A stretch of 64,000 bases of DNA from Trifolium pratense (Eukaryota > Streptophyta > Magnoliopsida > Fabales > Fabaceae), in the NCBI RefSeq assembly GCF_020283565.1, contig NC_060061.1, forward strand, positions 42,445,362-42,509,361, read 5' to 3'. Of this stretch, positions 44,320 through 55,830 are shown one piece after another. Positions within the stretch are counted from its first letter, which is position 1, and every line of letters starts with the position of its first letter. The notes under the pieces were generated by a model, which did not search any database, was not told the DNA's origin, and worked only from the letters and a program-made list of their open reading frames with translations. A program made the position numbers and the translations under genes.

Positions 44320-45290
44320 AATAAAAAATGAATTATAAGGAGTACAAGGGGTACTTAACCCTTACAATTCAGAATATATCACTTTAGATGCGTTGAAAAT
44401 AATCTAAAAGATTATTACGCCATTCAGAGAAAACTAAATTAACATTGTTCCTTGTTCGGCCTATAAACCAAAATCAAGAAAAGTAAACAATTTGCTCCAC
44501 TAAAGATGATATGTTGACACAGTCTCCTCTAAAAATAATGTTATTATGCATACGTCGAATACTCAACGTCGTCGCCAACCAAATTATATGACGAATTTGC
44601 TTACTATGATTGTCTTTTGCTAATTCACCAAACAAAGAGAAATGACTTGTAACGTCCTCAAAAGGGGTGACATTAGTGCCCAACCAAACAAATATTTTCT
44701 GCCAAATTTGTGAAGTAATGCAACAAGTGAAAAAAATGTGTTGTATGTCCTCTACCTCTTTGAAACAAAATACGTAACTTCTCTCATGATTATTCGTGAT
44801 AATACATTTGCGAAATAAAGCATCCCAGGTCGGTAATTTTTCAAGTAACAACCGCCAATCGAAAACGCTAACTTTTGATGGAACATTGTTCTTCCATAAT
44901 CTTTTCAATGCTGCCACTGTATGTGTATCCAGAGCAGTACCTACACGCCTGTTCTGCAAAATCATGTACGCTGATCGAACCGAAAAAGAACCATCAAAAT
45001 TTGATAACCATCTTCGCCTGTCGTTAGAAGCTCTGTTAGGCCGAACCTGTTCAAGCAATTGATGCAATTCATTGAAGGATTCAATATCTATATTGTCAAG
45101 TACTTCCATTCAATTGAGTTTCCAAAACCACGTGTTATTATTCCATATCCCACATTTTTTGTTACCTTGATTCTATGCATATTATTCATCTGGTACATCA
45201 CACAGACATTTTCACACATATATTTCCACTCATCACAACTATTGAAAATGTCCAATATACCCATCACAAATTTTAATTTTTTTTTTTTTT
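44320..45290 (-). pseudogene. LINE remnant with zf-RVT domain
   Basis: The minus frame 45109-44474 is open for 211 codons: FDGSFSVRSAYMILQNRR, LWKNNVPSKVSVFDWRLLLE, LPTWDALFRKCIITNNHE, CFKEVEDIQHIFFTC and WQKIFVWLGTNVTPFEDV. This is the zinc-binding zf-RVT region after a LINE reverse transcriptase. Some metal-binding cysteines of the usual C..C pair are altered (YVFCFKEVE). 3' sequence to 44320 ends in an A-rich tail (minus). The 5' side is truncated near 45290 by a run of A (minus). No RNase H is attached. Confidence 0.8.
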
Positions 45291-45384
45291 TTTTTTGGTG
45301 TATCACAAATTTTAATTTTATTTTATTTCTATATGAAAACGAAGTGAACTAAAAATACCCATTATACCCATTATACTATACTAA

Positions 45385-45462
45385 GGCGCGTTTGTTTGAG
45401 AGATTTGGGTAGAATGTTATAGGTCCTGAGTTCGATTCTCAGCTCATGTAAAAAAAAAACAA
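45385..45462 (+). repeat. tRNA-like SINE fragment upstream of THOC3
   Basis: gtttgagagatttgggtaga, then a B box GAGTTCGATTCTCAGC followed by an A-run. Too short and irregular for a tRNA gene. It lies about 120 bases before the THOC3 ATG, so it may fall in the promoter. Confidence 0.5.
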
Positions 45463-45581
45463 AAATACCCATTATACTGTGTTGTCGCGGGAATCAAAAT
45501 TGTTCCTAGGTGGGAGGGATTCAACTATCCTCATCATCAATTTCTGTGAATCTTTGTTTCTTCGTTACTTCAAACCATACC

Positions 45582-48500
45582 ATGGAGGAACAAATCTCAT
45601 TTAAGAATCTTCATAGCAGAGAGTATTCCGGTCACAAGAAAAAGGTACCCTTTTCTTCTCTCAATATTTCCTCCTTGTTGCGCTTTTTTTTATAATACTT
45701 TTAGGTTTATGTGAGAAAAAAACCCTCTTTTCAATGTTTCTGTTTCAATTCTCATATGGGTAATTTTTTATTTTTTTTTTTCTTTTCAAAAGGTGCACTC
45801 AGTGGCTTGGAATTGCACTGGCACAAAACTTGCTTCTGGTTCTGTTGATCAAACTGCTCGAATCTGGCATATTGAGCCACATGGCCATGTAAGCTTACTC
45901 CTAATTCCACCTTGTAGTTTTTGATTTAGTGTGAGTTTGCTTCGGTAGAATTGATTTTGACTATAATCGAGTTGAATGTAAAGCAGTTTATGTTTGAATA
46001 CACTCAGTGTAAAAGTATGTTGAACAATAAATTTTATATTAGTTTATGTGCTTTTGCGTAAATCACAATAGCCAATAATATGTTTATAAGTTATTTTCGG
46101 TTTATTTCAATCAGATTCCATAATGACTTATGAGATTCTGTTTCAGTATTGGCTGATACTTTTATGTCACTGCAAATTATTTTATCCTTCTCATTATTTT
46201 GTGGATAGAAATTTGATTGTTGAATTTTGGGTGTGTGTGGGTGGGGGTTGTTATAGGGTAAGGTTAAAGATATTGAGTTGAAGGGTCACACTGATAGTGT
46301 GGATCAGCTATGCTGGGACCCCAAACATGCCGATCTTATTGCAACTGCATCGGGTGACAAGACTGTTCGTCTGTGGGATGCTCGAAGTAAGTGATCATTT
46401 AGATGCACAATTCATTTTTAGTTAATCATACAGAAGGGAGAAGAATTATTAAGAGACGTTTAATACATTCTATGGTTATATTCACCCGATCCTGTGTCAA
46501 ACTAACATAATTGAGATTATCCTGATATTTGATTTCGGCAGGTGGAAAATGCTCACAACAGGCAGAACTTAGTGGGGAGAATATCAACATCACCTACAAA
46601 CCTGATGGTACTCATGTAGCTGTTGGTAATAGGGTATGTTATACAATCCCTGCATTTTCTTAAAGCTCTGAAGTGAAAATGTTGTGACTGGATATGTTAA
46701 TATCAACTGTGTCTCGCATATGTTTGAGTTGATTATTTTTCTGGAATGATTGAACTTTGTATTGTAGCTACTAAATAGACTATGTATATGGTTATGATTA
46801 TCTTTCTGTTTTCACGGCTTGTGAAGTCTTACCTTGTCTTTGTTTTTCATAGGATGATGAATTAACGATACTGGATGTTCGGAAATTCAAACCAATTCAT
46901 AGACGCAAGTTCAACTATGAGGTATTTCCTTGTTTATGCTATATTGTTTTTGTTGCAGTTTCTTCTGTTTCTGACAGTTTGTTAAGGGTTCAAAATGAAA
47001 CTGTTAGAAACCCATAGAAGAGAAATGTGAAATTGGTAGAGACAGCCATAATATATGAAAAGTTTTATCGAAAAATTGCAAATGAGAGAAAGAATTTCCC
47101 TTAAAGGGTTCCCCTGACGACTTAGCTACTGCTCTGTTTGCTCAATCCTAACAATTCTGAATGCTGAGAAACGTCTTTTGTATGTACTAAATGCCAACAA
47201 CGCTTACAAGTTCCCCTTAACTAACTAGCTAACTGCTCTCGCTGTCACTTGTCCCTAACTAATTTCTCATTCTCTTATGACGTAGCAGAAACCAAACCTT
47301 AAGAATTATGAGCAACTAGTCTTTTTACCACATTCTTATAATTTTACAGAAAATATGAATGTGCTTTCTTTTTATCGGTTTGGTTGATAAAGTAACTCGT
47401 GACTGTCCTGCTATCTTCATTGAAATTTTACAGCTTGATAAAGGGCATGTAGTTGGATTGTGAAATGTGATTTACCTATTGCCCGTTTTTAGAAATTTTA
47501 CAGTTTGATGAAGAACTTGATATAAATTTACTGGCCAAATGGCATAAGCATAACTAAGTGCCCTGGTGTCAAAACATCTGAATCAACCAAGGATTTACGT
47601 GTTGTTTGAATAACAACTTTCGTAACTTGAAACCTGATCATCTGTTAAAAATAGAAAGAACTAGAAGTCAAAGAACATTGTTTTTACTTAGTGCAAGTTA
47701 TAACGAGTCACCCTAGACAAAGAAGAGTATAGCTCTCTGATTATATGTAGATTACCAGAGATTTAAGTATATAGTCTCATTTGACTACAAGTTCTTTGGC
47801 ATTGTTGCCACTTGCCATAATATTCCTGCTTCTGCTTCCCAACACACACTCTCACTGTCAGCACCACCTGTATTTTCCCGTTCTCCGCTGCAGTTCCAAC
47901 TCCATCATCACTCAACATGATGCTCTTCAGGAGCTTATTGCTTTGCACAACACCACTAATGCCAGATCTTTTGGAAATTCATAAATGTCCATCCATGATG
48001 ATTACATAGTTTTAATAGTTCAGTGTACATCCTTGCGGTTTAGTTGTATGGTTGATATGATTACAGCAATGAATTTGCCTATTTAATGACATGTCTTGTA
48101 CTCATAGCACACATTTCACAGTGGAAACAATTTGTTTAACTCTTCGGAGAAGAATTTATTCAAATTTGTCAATAATTTCTGTACTTTTCCTAGGTAAATG
48201 AGATTGCTTGGAACATGACTGGTGAAATGTTCTTTCTAACAACTGGAAATGGTAAGATTATAGTTTTCCTTGTTAGTTACTACTTTATAATTTATGAACC
48301 TCAACTTTGTTTTTTGTGTAGTATAGAACAATATCTTACAATCTATTTACCTGCTCACCTACTCAGGCACTGTGGAAGTATTGTCTTATCCATCTCTTCG
48401 ACCACTTGATACCCTCATGGCTCATACAGCTGGTTGTTATTGCATTGCCATTGACCCAACAGGAAGGTATGTTTCTCGGTTTTGTTATTTCTAGTCTTGC

Positions 48501-49394
48501 AAATTACACTGGAATTAGAAAGCAAAGGTTGCATAATTGCTCTGTCTTCATTTTCTCCGATACATTATCTTCATTTTTCGTAGAAAGTATATGATGGACA
48601 TAACAAAATGTATATCCTCATTACATTGTGACAGACATTTCGCTGTTGGAAGTGCTGATTCCCTTGTCAGCTTGTGGGTTATCTCGGAGATGCTCTGTGT
48701 GCGTACCTTTACAAAGCTCGAGTAAGTTTTCGGTAGCTTCCATGCTTATTTATTGTATTCAGCTATTGTTTTTAAGGTATAATAATTAGTGTTTAGCTTC
48801 TTGTTGTGACAAATTTGGAATGTTATGTTTCTCAGATGGCCTGTCCGGACAATTAGTTTCAATCATACTGGGGACTTGATTGCTTCAGCAAGTGAAGACT
48901 TGTTCATTGACATTGTAAGTTTGTACATGCCATTTTTCAACAATTTTTTTTTTTTGGGGTATTTTTGCTCCTTGATGAGGACAAAAACTATAAGAAGAAT
49001 ATTACAGGGACCATTTTATAATAATATTTGTTAAGGAGACGACCAAAAACATTTAAACTGTTTTTAAAGCAAAAACATATTTTGTTAGTTATTCATCTAT
49101 CAAGTACACTGCATGAACAAAATGTACTTCTTTGTGGCAGTCAAATGTTCATACGGGAAAAACAGTACATCAGATTCCTTGTAGGGCTGCCATGAATAGT
49201 GTGGAGTGGAATCCTAAATACAATGTACTTGCATATGCTGGAGATGACAAAAACAAGTATCAGGCTGACGAAGGTATGATCTTTTGAACACCTACAAAGT
49301 GGTTTTGGAAACAAGAATCATTAGAGTCTGCAATTAACTTATCTGCATTTTGGTTGCAGGTGTTTTTCGAATTTTTGGATTTGAAAATGCTTAA
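45582..49394 (+). CDS. THOC3: THO complex subunit 3 (TEX1), WD40 protein
   Basis: Eleven exons: 45582-45644, 45793-45888, 46257-46386, 46542-46633, 46853-46921, 48194-48251, 48367-48466, 48635-48721, 48836-48914, 49141-49273 and 49360-49394, totalling 313 residues with consistent phases and GT-AG borders. Arabidopsis TEX1 is about the same size. The protein is a WD40 propeller: HSVAWNCTGTKLASGSVDQT then RIWHIE, WDPKHADLIATASGDKTVRL, ITYKPDGTHVAVGNRDDELT, IAWNMTGEMFFLTTGNG, IDPTGRHFAVGSADSLVSLW, ISFNHTGDLIASASEDLFID and VEWNPKYNVLAYAGDDKN. THO couples transcription to mRNA export and in plants is needed for trans-acting siRNA production. It acts in the nucleus. Intron 5 (46922-48193, 1.27 kb) is unusually long and likely carries an old insertion. 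Upstream are a SINE fragment and a LINE remnant; downstream is LTR-like sequence. Confidence 0.95.
46922..48193. other. Long intron 5 of THOC3 with possible insertion
   Basis: By far the longest intron of the gene. 47781-47984 has a 67-codon open frame with a Leu-rich start, but it lacks an ATG and is not recognised. 47010-47290 reads like transposon-derived sequence (aatgagagaaagaatttccc; aatttctcattctcttatga). No element boundaries or target duplication found. Confidence 0.35.
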
Positions 49395-50738
49395 AATTTG
49401 GCTTGGTAGTTAAGAATGCTGAATGAAGGACAAATGAATTCAAGGAAAACAGCTAAGATGTCTGAATATTGCTAGTTGCAGGGACTGTGAACTATCTGCT
49501 GAGAATGATGTTCACAGAAAATATAAAATTGGATGATGTAGCAAATTTGTTTTGTTTTTAAGATTTTGGATAAATTACACTTGGTCTATTTTAGCATCGA
49601 TTGTCACATCTTTTCAAGAAAAGAAAAGGTTATTTTTGTGTCAGGTAATTAATTTTGTAACACCAATGAAATGAAGTTTGATTATGTTTAAACAGTACAT
49701 CTAAAATTTTTCTTTCCCATTTTTTGTATTTAAAACTGTTGAACACAACTAGTAACAAAAGGAAATAATAACGAAAGCAAACAATGATGAACACACAAGA
49801 AGTTTGATAACGGAGTTCCTCGTAGGTACGTCTCCGACTGTAGAATTCGCTACAGCTCGTTTCTATTAGATGAATGAATGAATTAGGGTTTCAGTAATAA
49901 TATCCATCTTTGACTCACTGCTCTAAATGCGAGTAAATCCCAGATTTATTTTATACAAGAAATTCCAATAAATTGCGGTACAAAATGAATCAAAATTGAA
50001 GCAGCTCACATTATAACAGCTGCATTACAGTGTTTACAAAATTGTAGATGCCAAGAGCACACAAGAGGTGTCGATTTAGAACAAAATCGTAGTCTCAATA
50101 ATCAAGCAAAACCTTCTGAGTTGCAACTTGAAACAACCATGATGATGCCTCCTGTATCCATAGATGGTCCTGAATTGAAACTTCATTCCCATCCTTGCAA
50201 AATTTGTAATTTGCATTGAAACTTCCAAGGCCATTCTTTATAGTACTTGTCCATGATTCCCTAAAATCAATAATTTCCATTGTCCTTGCAGTTAGCAGAA
50301 ATCCAAGTCGTTAGATAGAGATCGAACAACTCAAACTGTGGTTCCAGAAAAACGAAAGCTCGGAATGTCAACTGTCTGATCAGACCTAATTCCCTCAATT
50401 CAAAAGGGTTTGTCTAATCAATCGGACCAACAATGCTTCATTCCCTTAGCAGAGGCTGAAAATGCAAAACAAATCTCATAAGCAAATAACCTTAAAAAAA
50501 ACAAAACAAATCTCACAACACAAGCAAACAACCTTAAAAAAACAAATCTCACAACACAAGCAAACAACCTTAAAAAAAACAAATCTCACAAGCAAACAAC
50601 CTTAAAAAAAACAAAACAAATCCCATATGCAGATAGCATTATTAATGAAGAAAGACAAGATCTTTTTACCATAATAACAATTAGCCTCTCATCATTAACA
50701 ATCAACAAATCCAAGCTCCATCAGCAGCAGCAGCAGCA
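49395..50738. other. Intergenic region between THOC3 and the membrane-protein gene
   Basis: Contains the THOC3 3' UTR, then about 49780-49890 with ggagttcctcgtaggtacgt, a phrase common in Copia-type LTRs. At 50095-50280 there is a 61-codon minus frame (IQDHLWIQEASSWLF, YKFCKDGNEVS) with protein-like composition but no recognised family; it could be an exon or gene fragment. Confidence 0.4.
50465..50625. repeat. Short minisatellite, ~36-bp unit
   Basis: About four copies of acaaatctcacaa(cacaag)caaacaaccttaaaaaa, differing by insertion of acaaa or cacaa. It lies beyond the stop of the minus-strand membrane-protein gene, possibly in its 3' UTR. Confidence 0.8.
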
Positions 50739-51452
50739 TCACAAACCACAAAGAACAAATTTTGAAGCAGGAAAAGCCAAACCTGTAAAACAAAAAAGAC
50801 AAACAGTAAGCAAATAACGATTAAACCAAGTAACCACTTTCCATTTAATCTCAACACTTGAACTCTTCATCATCTTCTTTCCATTCAAAGGTAACTCTTT
50901 TGACAAATCAAAGCTAGCCCCTTTCATCCTCAACTCTTGAATACACCTACAAACACCTCTACTATCATTCCTTTCCCTTTGTAACTGTTCCCAAACTTTC
51001 CAATACCTAATCAACTTCACTTGAACCAAAAACACAAACACAAGTGAAGTTGAAAGTGAAACCATTGAAGGTATCCACCAATTGTTACAAACCCCAACAC
51101 CACCCATTTGGGCTTTTTGGGCTTTAGCCCATGAAGTGAATAATAGTGTTAGAAAAAAACCATGAAAGATGAAGAAGAATGAAGAAAGTTGAAAAATTTC
51201 GGATTTTATTGAATCCATTCTTGTTTCTTTTCTTGAAATTCTTTTGGCTAAGAGATTTTCTTCTCTTTGCCATAGCTTTAAGAGTAAGAGGTGACCAGGT
51301 GATTCGGAGATTTCGGTTAATGGGTGATCATCAATTGCTTCAAACATGTTGGCACATGACAAAATCTTGTTGTTGTTTTGATGATTTTGATGATGATGTT
51401 CTTGATCTACTGGGATTTCAACAATGTAATGAGTGTTATTTGTTTCAGCCAT
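50739..51452 (-). CDS. Uncharacterised plant membrane protein, three predicted helices
   Basis: An intact single-exon protein of 237 residues. Residues 1-55 are polar and His/Asn-rich. A conserved charged block LLLLKLWQREENLLAKRISR (55-73) and ETRMDSIKSEIFQ precede helix 1 (about 88-108, LSSFFFIFHGFFLTLLFTSW). Helix 2 is at about 127-146 (IPSMVSLSTSLVFVFLVQVK) and helix 3 at about 211-229. Between helices 2 and 3 lies a basic loop with YWKVWEQLQRERNDSRGV and IQELRMKGASFDLSKE. I recognise this as a type of protein conserved among dicots without a known function; I assign none. The start is the first ATG in the frame and is followed by MAETNN. Upstream (51453-51650) is AG-rich, with a likely 5' UTR (gagagtgagagaatttg). 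Confidence 0.85.
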   Translation of the reverse strand: MAETNNTHYIVEIPVDQEHHHQNHQNNNKILSCANMFEAIDDHPLTEISESPGHLLLLKLWQREENLLAKRISRKETRMDSIKSEIFQLSSFFFIFHGFFLTLLFTSWAKAQKAQMGGVGVCNNWWIPSMVSLSTSLVFVFLVQVKLIRYWKVWEQLQRERNDSRGVCRCIQELRMKGASFDLSKELPLNGKKMMKSSSVEIKWKVVTWFNRYLLTVCLFCFTGLAFPASKFVLCGL

Positions 51453-51599
51453 TGTAATGATAACAATAAGAAAAAACTAAATTAAATTAAACAATAATAA
51501 TAAATAATGACAGTGAAAATGAGAGTGAGAGAATTTGATTGTAGAAAGCGAGAGAAGATAGAAGAGAGAGAAGAGAAATGTTAATGTTGTTGTTTGGAA

Positions 51600-53080
51600 G
51601 AGAAAATGAATGGAATATATGTGTGTGAATTCTAACGGTCACTCTCACGTTTTGTGTTTAATCCAACGGTAACATAACATAACGCTGCTAAAAAATTATT
51701 TATTTATTTATTTATTATTTAACACTGTGTCTCTTTCTAACGGATAGTTTGAACTTGTTATGGATAGTGGACTGGACTCTATCTTAAACTAACATACCCC
51801 CAACAATTTTATCATCACCCCTACAAACTACTCAAACTCAATATTCTAATTTCTTTTCCTTTTTTTACAAAAAAAAAAGTGTTCAGATTCGTTGAAATTT
51901 AAGAATTTCAATTTTATAAATTATACACCAAAACACTTTGTATGAGTGTTTCAATATGTTAAATTTTACGAATTTCAATTTTACAAACCAGAACACTCAT
52001 ATAACATTAGTAAAATTGTTTCATGTCTCATTTCTTATTCTCTTTCCTCACCTGGTTAAACTCTTTTGAAAAACAACATTTGAACTTTAGAATTCAAACC
52101 AATAAAGGAGTGTTTCGAATTATAGAGTTCGAATGGTTCTGAATATTAAAATATTTAACAACAACTTCGGAGTTTCTGTTTGATTAATCATAATGTTCTT
52201 TAATATTAATAGCTCCAAAATTCATTATAGACCATATGTATCACTAATTCAATGAACTTAATTTATTTATTTTTGCTTATAATAATGTTTTGAGGGTTGA
52301 GTAAAAAAATATAGTGATTTGAGGATGTAATTGGCTGAATCGTTTATGTAGAGACAAAACTACTTGATGATTTTTAAATTTTAAAAATTAAATATTTCAT
52401 AAATTTGAAAAAGTAACTGTTGGATTGAAAATATTTTTACTTGTTTTATAACGAATACGAAAATTTTATAAAATTACCGTTTGATTGAAAGTTCGGATCT
52501 CAATAACATATCAAATGATTTTCAATTTTTCTAAATTTTTTATAGATGATCTATATGATATAAACGTTCAATCTAACGGTAAATTTTATAAAATTCATAT
52601 TCGGTAGATTGTCAACGGTGGTCCACCGTAGCATTAATTAACCTTTATTGGAAAAGTAGTTTTTTTAGATTTATTGCAAAAATGATGTATTTGGTCTCTA
52701 TTTTAGACTAAAATAAATACATCTATTTTCCAATGAATCTAAAAAAACTACTTTTGCTTACATATTAGGCCAAAAAAATTACTTCTATTTATAAGAAAAA
52801 AAGATACCTATGAAATCTCCAATTTACCTCTATTTAATTTGTTGACACGTCATAAAATAAACTAAAATATTGATAGAATAAAAGCTAAAAATAAACGTAA
52901 GTAACAAATAAAAATAAATTGTTAATAATTTTATGTTATAACATATAAATTGTAAGTAACAAATAAAAATAAATAAAGTTTGTGACATTTTTGTGTTGTT
53001 GTCTACGTGAGTAAAAATAAGAGTGTGTTGTTGTTGTTTTTAGGGTTTAGAAATTTTATTTTTTTTAGAAAGTTGGATTT
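51600..53080. other. Gene-free AT-rich stretch
   Basis: 52650-52765 is a palindromic Stowaway-like core (gatgtatttggtctctattt; aataaatacatctattttcc) without its CTCCCTCCG ends. 51880-52010 repeats aatttcaattttata. No genes. Confidence 0.45.
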
Positions 53081-53312
53081 GGACATGGACCAATGTTATA
53101 AGTGATAAAATTTATAATTAATTGTATAAAAATTAAAAATAACACGGGTCACAGACCAACTCACGGATTTAACCCTCGTAACCCGCGGTTTTAACGGTCC
53201 AACCCACACGGGCAAAAATATAAACGGACCAAAATAAAATGGTTTTAAGTACGTGCGGGTTGCGGGTTAAACGGGTCGACTTGCGGACCTTAACCCATAT
53301 ACCTAGCTCTAA
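53081..53312. mobile_element. MITE-like element with ACGGGT-rich ends
   Basis: acacgggtcacagaccaact, cccgcggttttaacggtcca and cgtgcgggttgcgggttaaa with cgggtcgacttgcggacc form a partly inverted layout with AT-rich flanks. No firm target duplication. Confidence 0.4.
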
Positions 53313-53597
53313 TATATATTAATATGAAATCTACTATTTTTTGTGATTCTCACGGAACTTGTGTTTTTACTAATATATTATGTTGTCTATTTTTTTTTTA
53401 ATAATTTTACGGGTTATGTTCATATTAATACGGGAACCTAATTTTTTTGGTTATATCTAAGAGCCTTATATTTTTACTCCTATATTAATAAAGTTTTTTT
53501 TTCTTACAATTTTATGAGTTATACTCATATATTTATACGGGGACATAATCTTTTGTGTGAATTCCGCGGGACCTATATTTTTCCTCTTATTCATAAG

Positions 53598-54068
53598 TGT
53601 TCTGGTGAACACTCGAAGGGGATTGTATTATTGATATTGGATTAAATAATATTGTAGAAATCTAGACCCAAGAAAGGTCTATATGCGTGAAAATAAAAAA
53701 GAATGTATATCCTTGACCATGAATGATCAATGCTATTTATAGAGTCTCATTCCTTCTTATCCAAGCTCCATTACCCTGTTTTTCGGCCACGTCCTTCTTC
53801 CTCCGTGAGTGGCGTCCTTAGGGGTGGTTATTCCCCCCCCCCCCCCCACCTCCTATTTCGGTGGATCATGGGGGGTGGTTATTATCTTCTCCCCTTAAAG
53901 AGTGAGAGATCATAGAGGAGATTTTTTTTCCCACCTAGCGCCATAATTTCCAGATATTGGCGTCATCCTAGCTCGTCCCGCCTTACATTATTTGAAAGTG
54001 TGGATTGGATCATATTGGGCCACTTCTTGTTGGGCCTTGGTAAAGTTTTCCTATCCACACCCGGTCCA
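53598..54068 (-). mobile_element. Solo LTR inside the tandem repeat
   Basis: 471 bp, TGTTCTGG...GGTCCA on the plus strand, i.e. TGGACC...CCAGAACA on the minus strand. Perfect 5-bp duplication ATAAG at 53593-53597 and 54069-54073. A minus-strand TATAAATA is at 53734-53741. It contains a 16-base C-run at about 53831-53846. The CCAGAACA end equals that of the 3220-8257 element, so the two may be distant relatives. Confidence 0.88.
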
Positions 54069-54302
54069 ATAAGGTTTCGTGTTCTTTAATAATTTATGTA
54101 GACCTAAATTTATACTCATATATTAATACGATAACCTTTTTTTTTGTGATTTCTACGAGACTTATATTTTTAATCATATGTTAATAAAGTTGTTTATTTT
54201 TATTTTTTTTTATAATTTTACGGGTTATATTGGATCATATATTAATACAGGGACCTAATTATTTTGTTGATTTTTACGAGTCCTATGTTTTTTATTAATA
54301 TA

Positions 54303-54449
54303 CTCCCTCCGGCCACAAATATAAGCAAAAATGTACTTTTTAGATTCATTGAATAACAGATGTATCTAGACTATAATACAGACCAGATACATTTGTTATT
54401 CAATGAATCTAAAAAATGCACTTTTGCTTATATTTATGTCCGGAGGGAG
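54303..54449. mobile_element. 147-bp Stowaway MITE
   Basis: Inverted ends CTCCCTCCGG, TA duplication (54301-54302, 54450-54451). The near-palindromic body includes cacaaatataagcaaaaatg / gcttatatttatgtccgg. Confidence 0.93.
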
Positions 54450-55439
54450 TATATATTAATAAAGTTGCCCATTATTTCATAATTTCTACCGACATATATT
54501 CATACTCATATATTATTACAAGGATCTAATCTTTTTTGTGTGATTTCTGCGGGGCCTATTTTTACTCTTATTAACGAAGTTTCCAATTTTTTACTATTTT
54601 TTGTGAGACATATATTTATAGTCATATATTAATACGAGAATCTAATCTGTTGTGTGATTTTTACGGGACTTATGTGTTATACTCATATTAATAAGTTTGT
54701 CCGTTATTTTATAACACCTATGAGACATATATTTATACGCATATATTAATATGGTAACTTTGTTTTTTGTGATTTCTACGGGACTTATACTTTTATTTAT
54801 ATATTAATTAAGTTGTCTATTTTATTCTATTTTTTTACAATTTTAAGGGTTATACTCATATTTAATACGGTGACCTAATTATTTTGATGATTTTTGTAAG
54901 ACCTATATTTTCACTAACATATTAATATGATTGTCTATTTTTTAATAATTTTTACAGGACTATATTTATACTCAAATATTTAATACATGGACTTAAGTTT
55001 TTTTTGGTGATTTTTACATGACTTATGTTTTTACTAATATATTAATAAGGTAGCCTATTTTTTCATAATTTCTACACTATCTATATTTATATTCATATAT
55101 TAATACGGAGACCCAAGGTTTTTTGGTGATAATTTTACTATTGTTTTTTTCCTATTTTTTTAAACCAAATATTATATCTTTTTATTTTTTACTATTTCAT
55201 GTTACCAAGGAGAGGCAACGCCGCGACTCCTGTGCGGACGCACGGATGTCCTGCTAATTACAAATTAAAAGTAAATATTATGAGTGGACCATAACAAGTG
55301 ATTGGACACATGTCTTAGTTTAAACTACTGAGCTTTTCAATCTACAACTTTATGAGATCAGAATCATATCCAAATAAAAAGTATCTAGTAGTTTTATAGA
55401 GATGAAAAAATCAACCATTTATTTTTTAATTATGTATTT

Positions 55440-55830
55440 TCTATATATGTTTGGAAGGAAATTTATAAGTGGTTGAATGTTGATTTTATACCTTTTGAGA
55501 AAGTTTGGAGTATTTCAATGATTTTGATGCTTTGCTGGAGAATAAAAAATGCTAAAGGCCGTTCTTATTTGGTCAGTTATCACGTGGAGTCTTTGAAATG
55601 TCCGTAATAATGTCATGTTTAGATGAAAAGTAGCTAATGTGACTATTATAGTGGATCAGATTTTATTTATTTCATGATTTTGGTTCACATGGAGAATGAG
55701 AAATAAATCATCTTTTGCTTTTTTATTGGTATAATGACCTATTAGTTTGCCTCCGTAACATCTAATGAAGCTCTCTTGTATTGTAAGGGTTGCAATTTTT
55801 CTTTATAAAAAAATATTTTCCTAATATTTA
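55440..55830 (+). pseudogene. LINE remnant, zf-RVT 3' end
   Basis: Frame 1 reads VWKEIYKWLNVDFIPFEKVW; after a shift the frame gives IWSVITWSLWNVRNNVMFR and AFLLV-type sequence. This is the region after the LINE zinc-binding domain. Stops and a frameshift show decay. The end is A-rich. Confidence 0.65.

Larger units (their letters stand above)
53313..55256 (+). repeat. Degenerate ~110-120-bp tandem repeat ending in a Helitron-like hairpin
   Basis: Alternating phrases recur about every 110-120 bases: acgggacttatatttttact, atattaataaagttgtctat, ttacgggttatactcat and attaatacggggacctaat. At least eight diverged units, interrupted by a solo LTR (53598-54068) and a Stowaway MITE (54303-54449). 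The array ends at cctgtgcggacgcacggatg, then tcctgCTAA before T (about 55215-55256). A hairpin just before CTRR-T is the Helitron 3' signature. A TCTAATATATATTAAT at 53313 could be the 5' end (tentative). No helicase gene. Confidence 0.6.

Noticed and set aside
44796..45352. Plus-strand frames of 88-97 codons over the LINE remnant
   Set aside because: Antisense shadows of the minus-strand zf-RVT frame.
47781..47984. Signal-peptide-like secreted protein in THOC3 intron 5
   Set aside because: It lacks an ATG start and a recognised domain; kept only as a low-interest observation.
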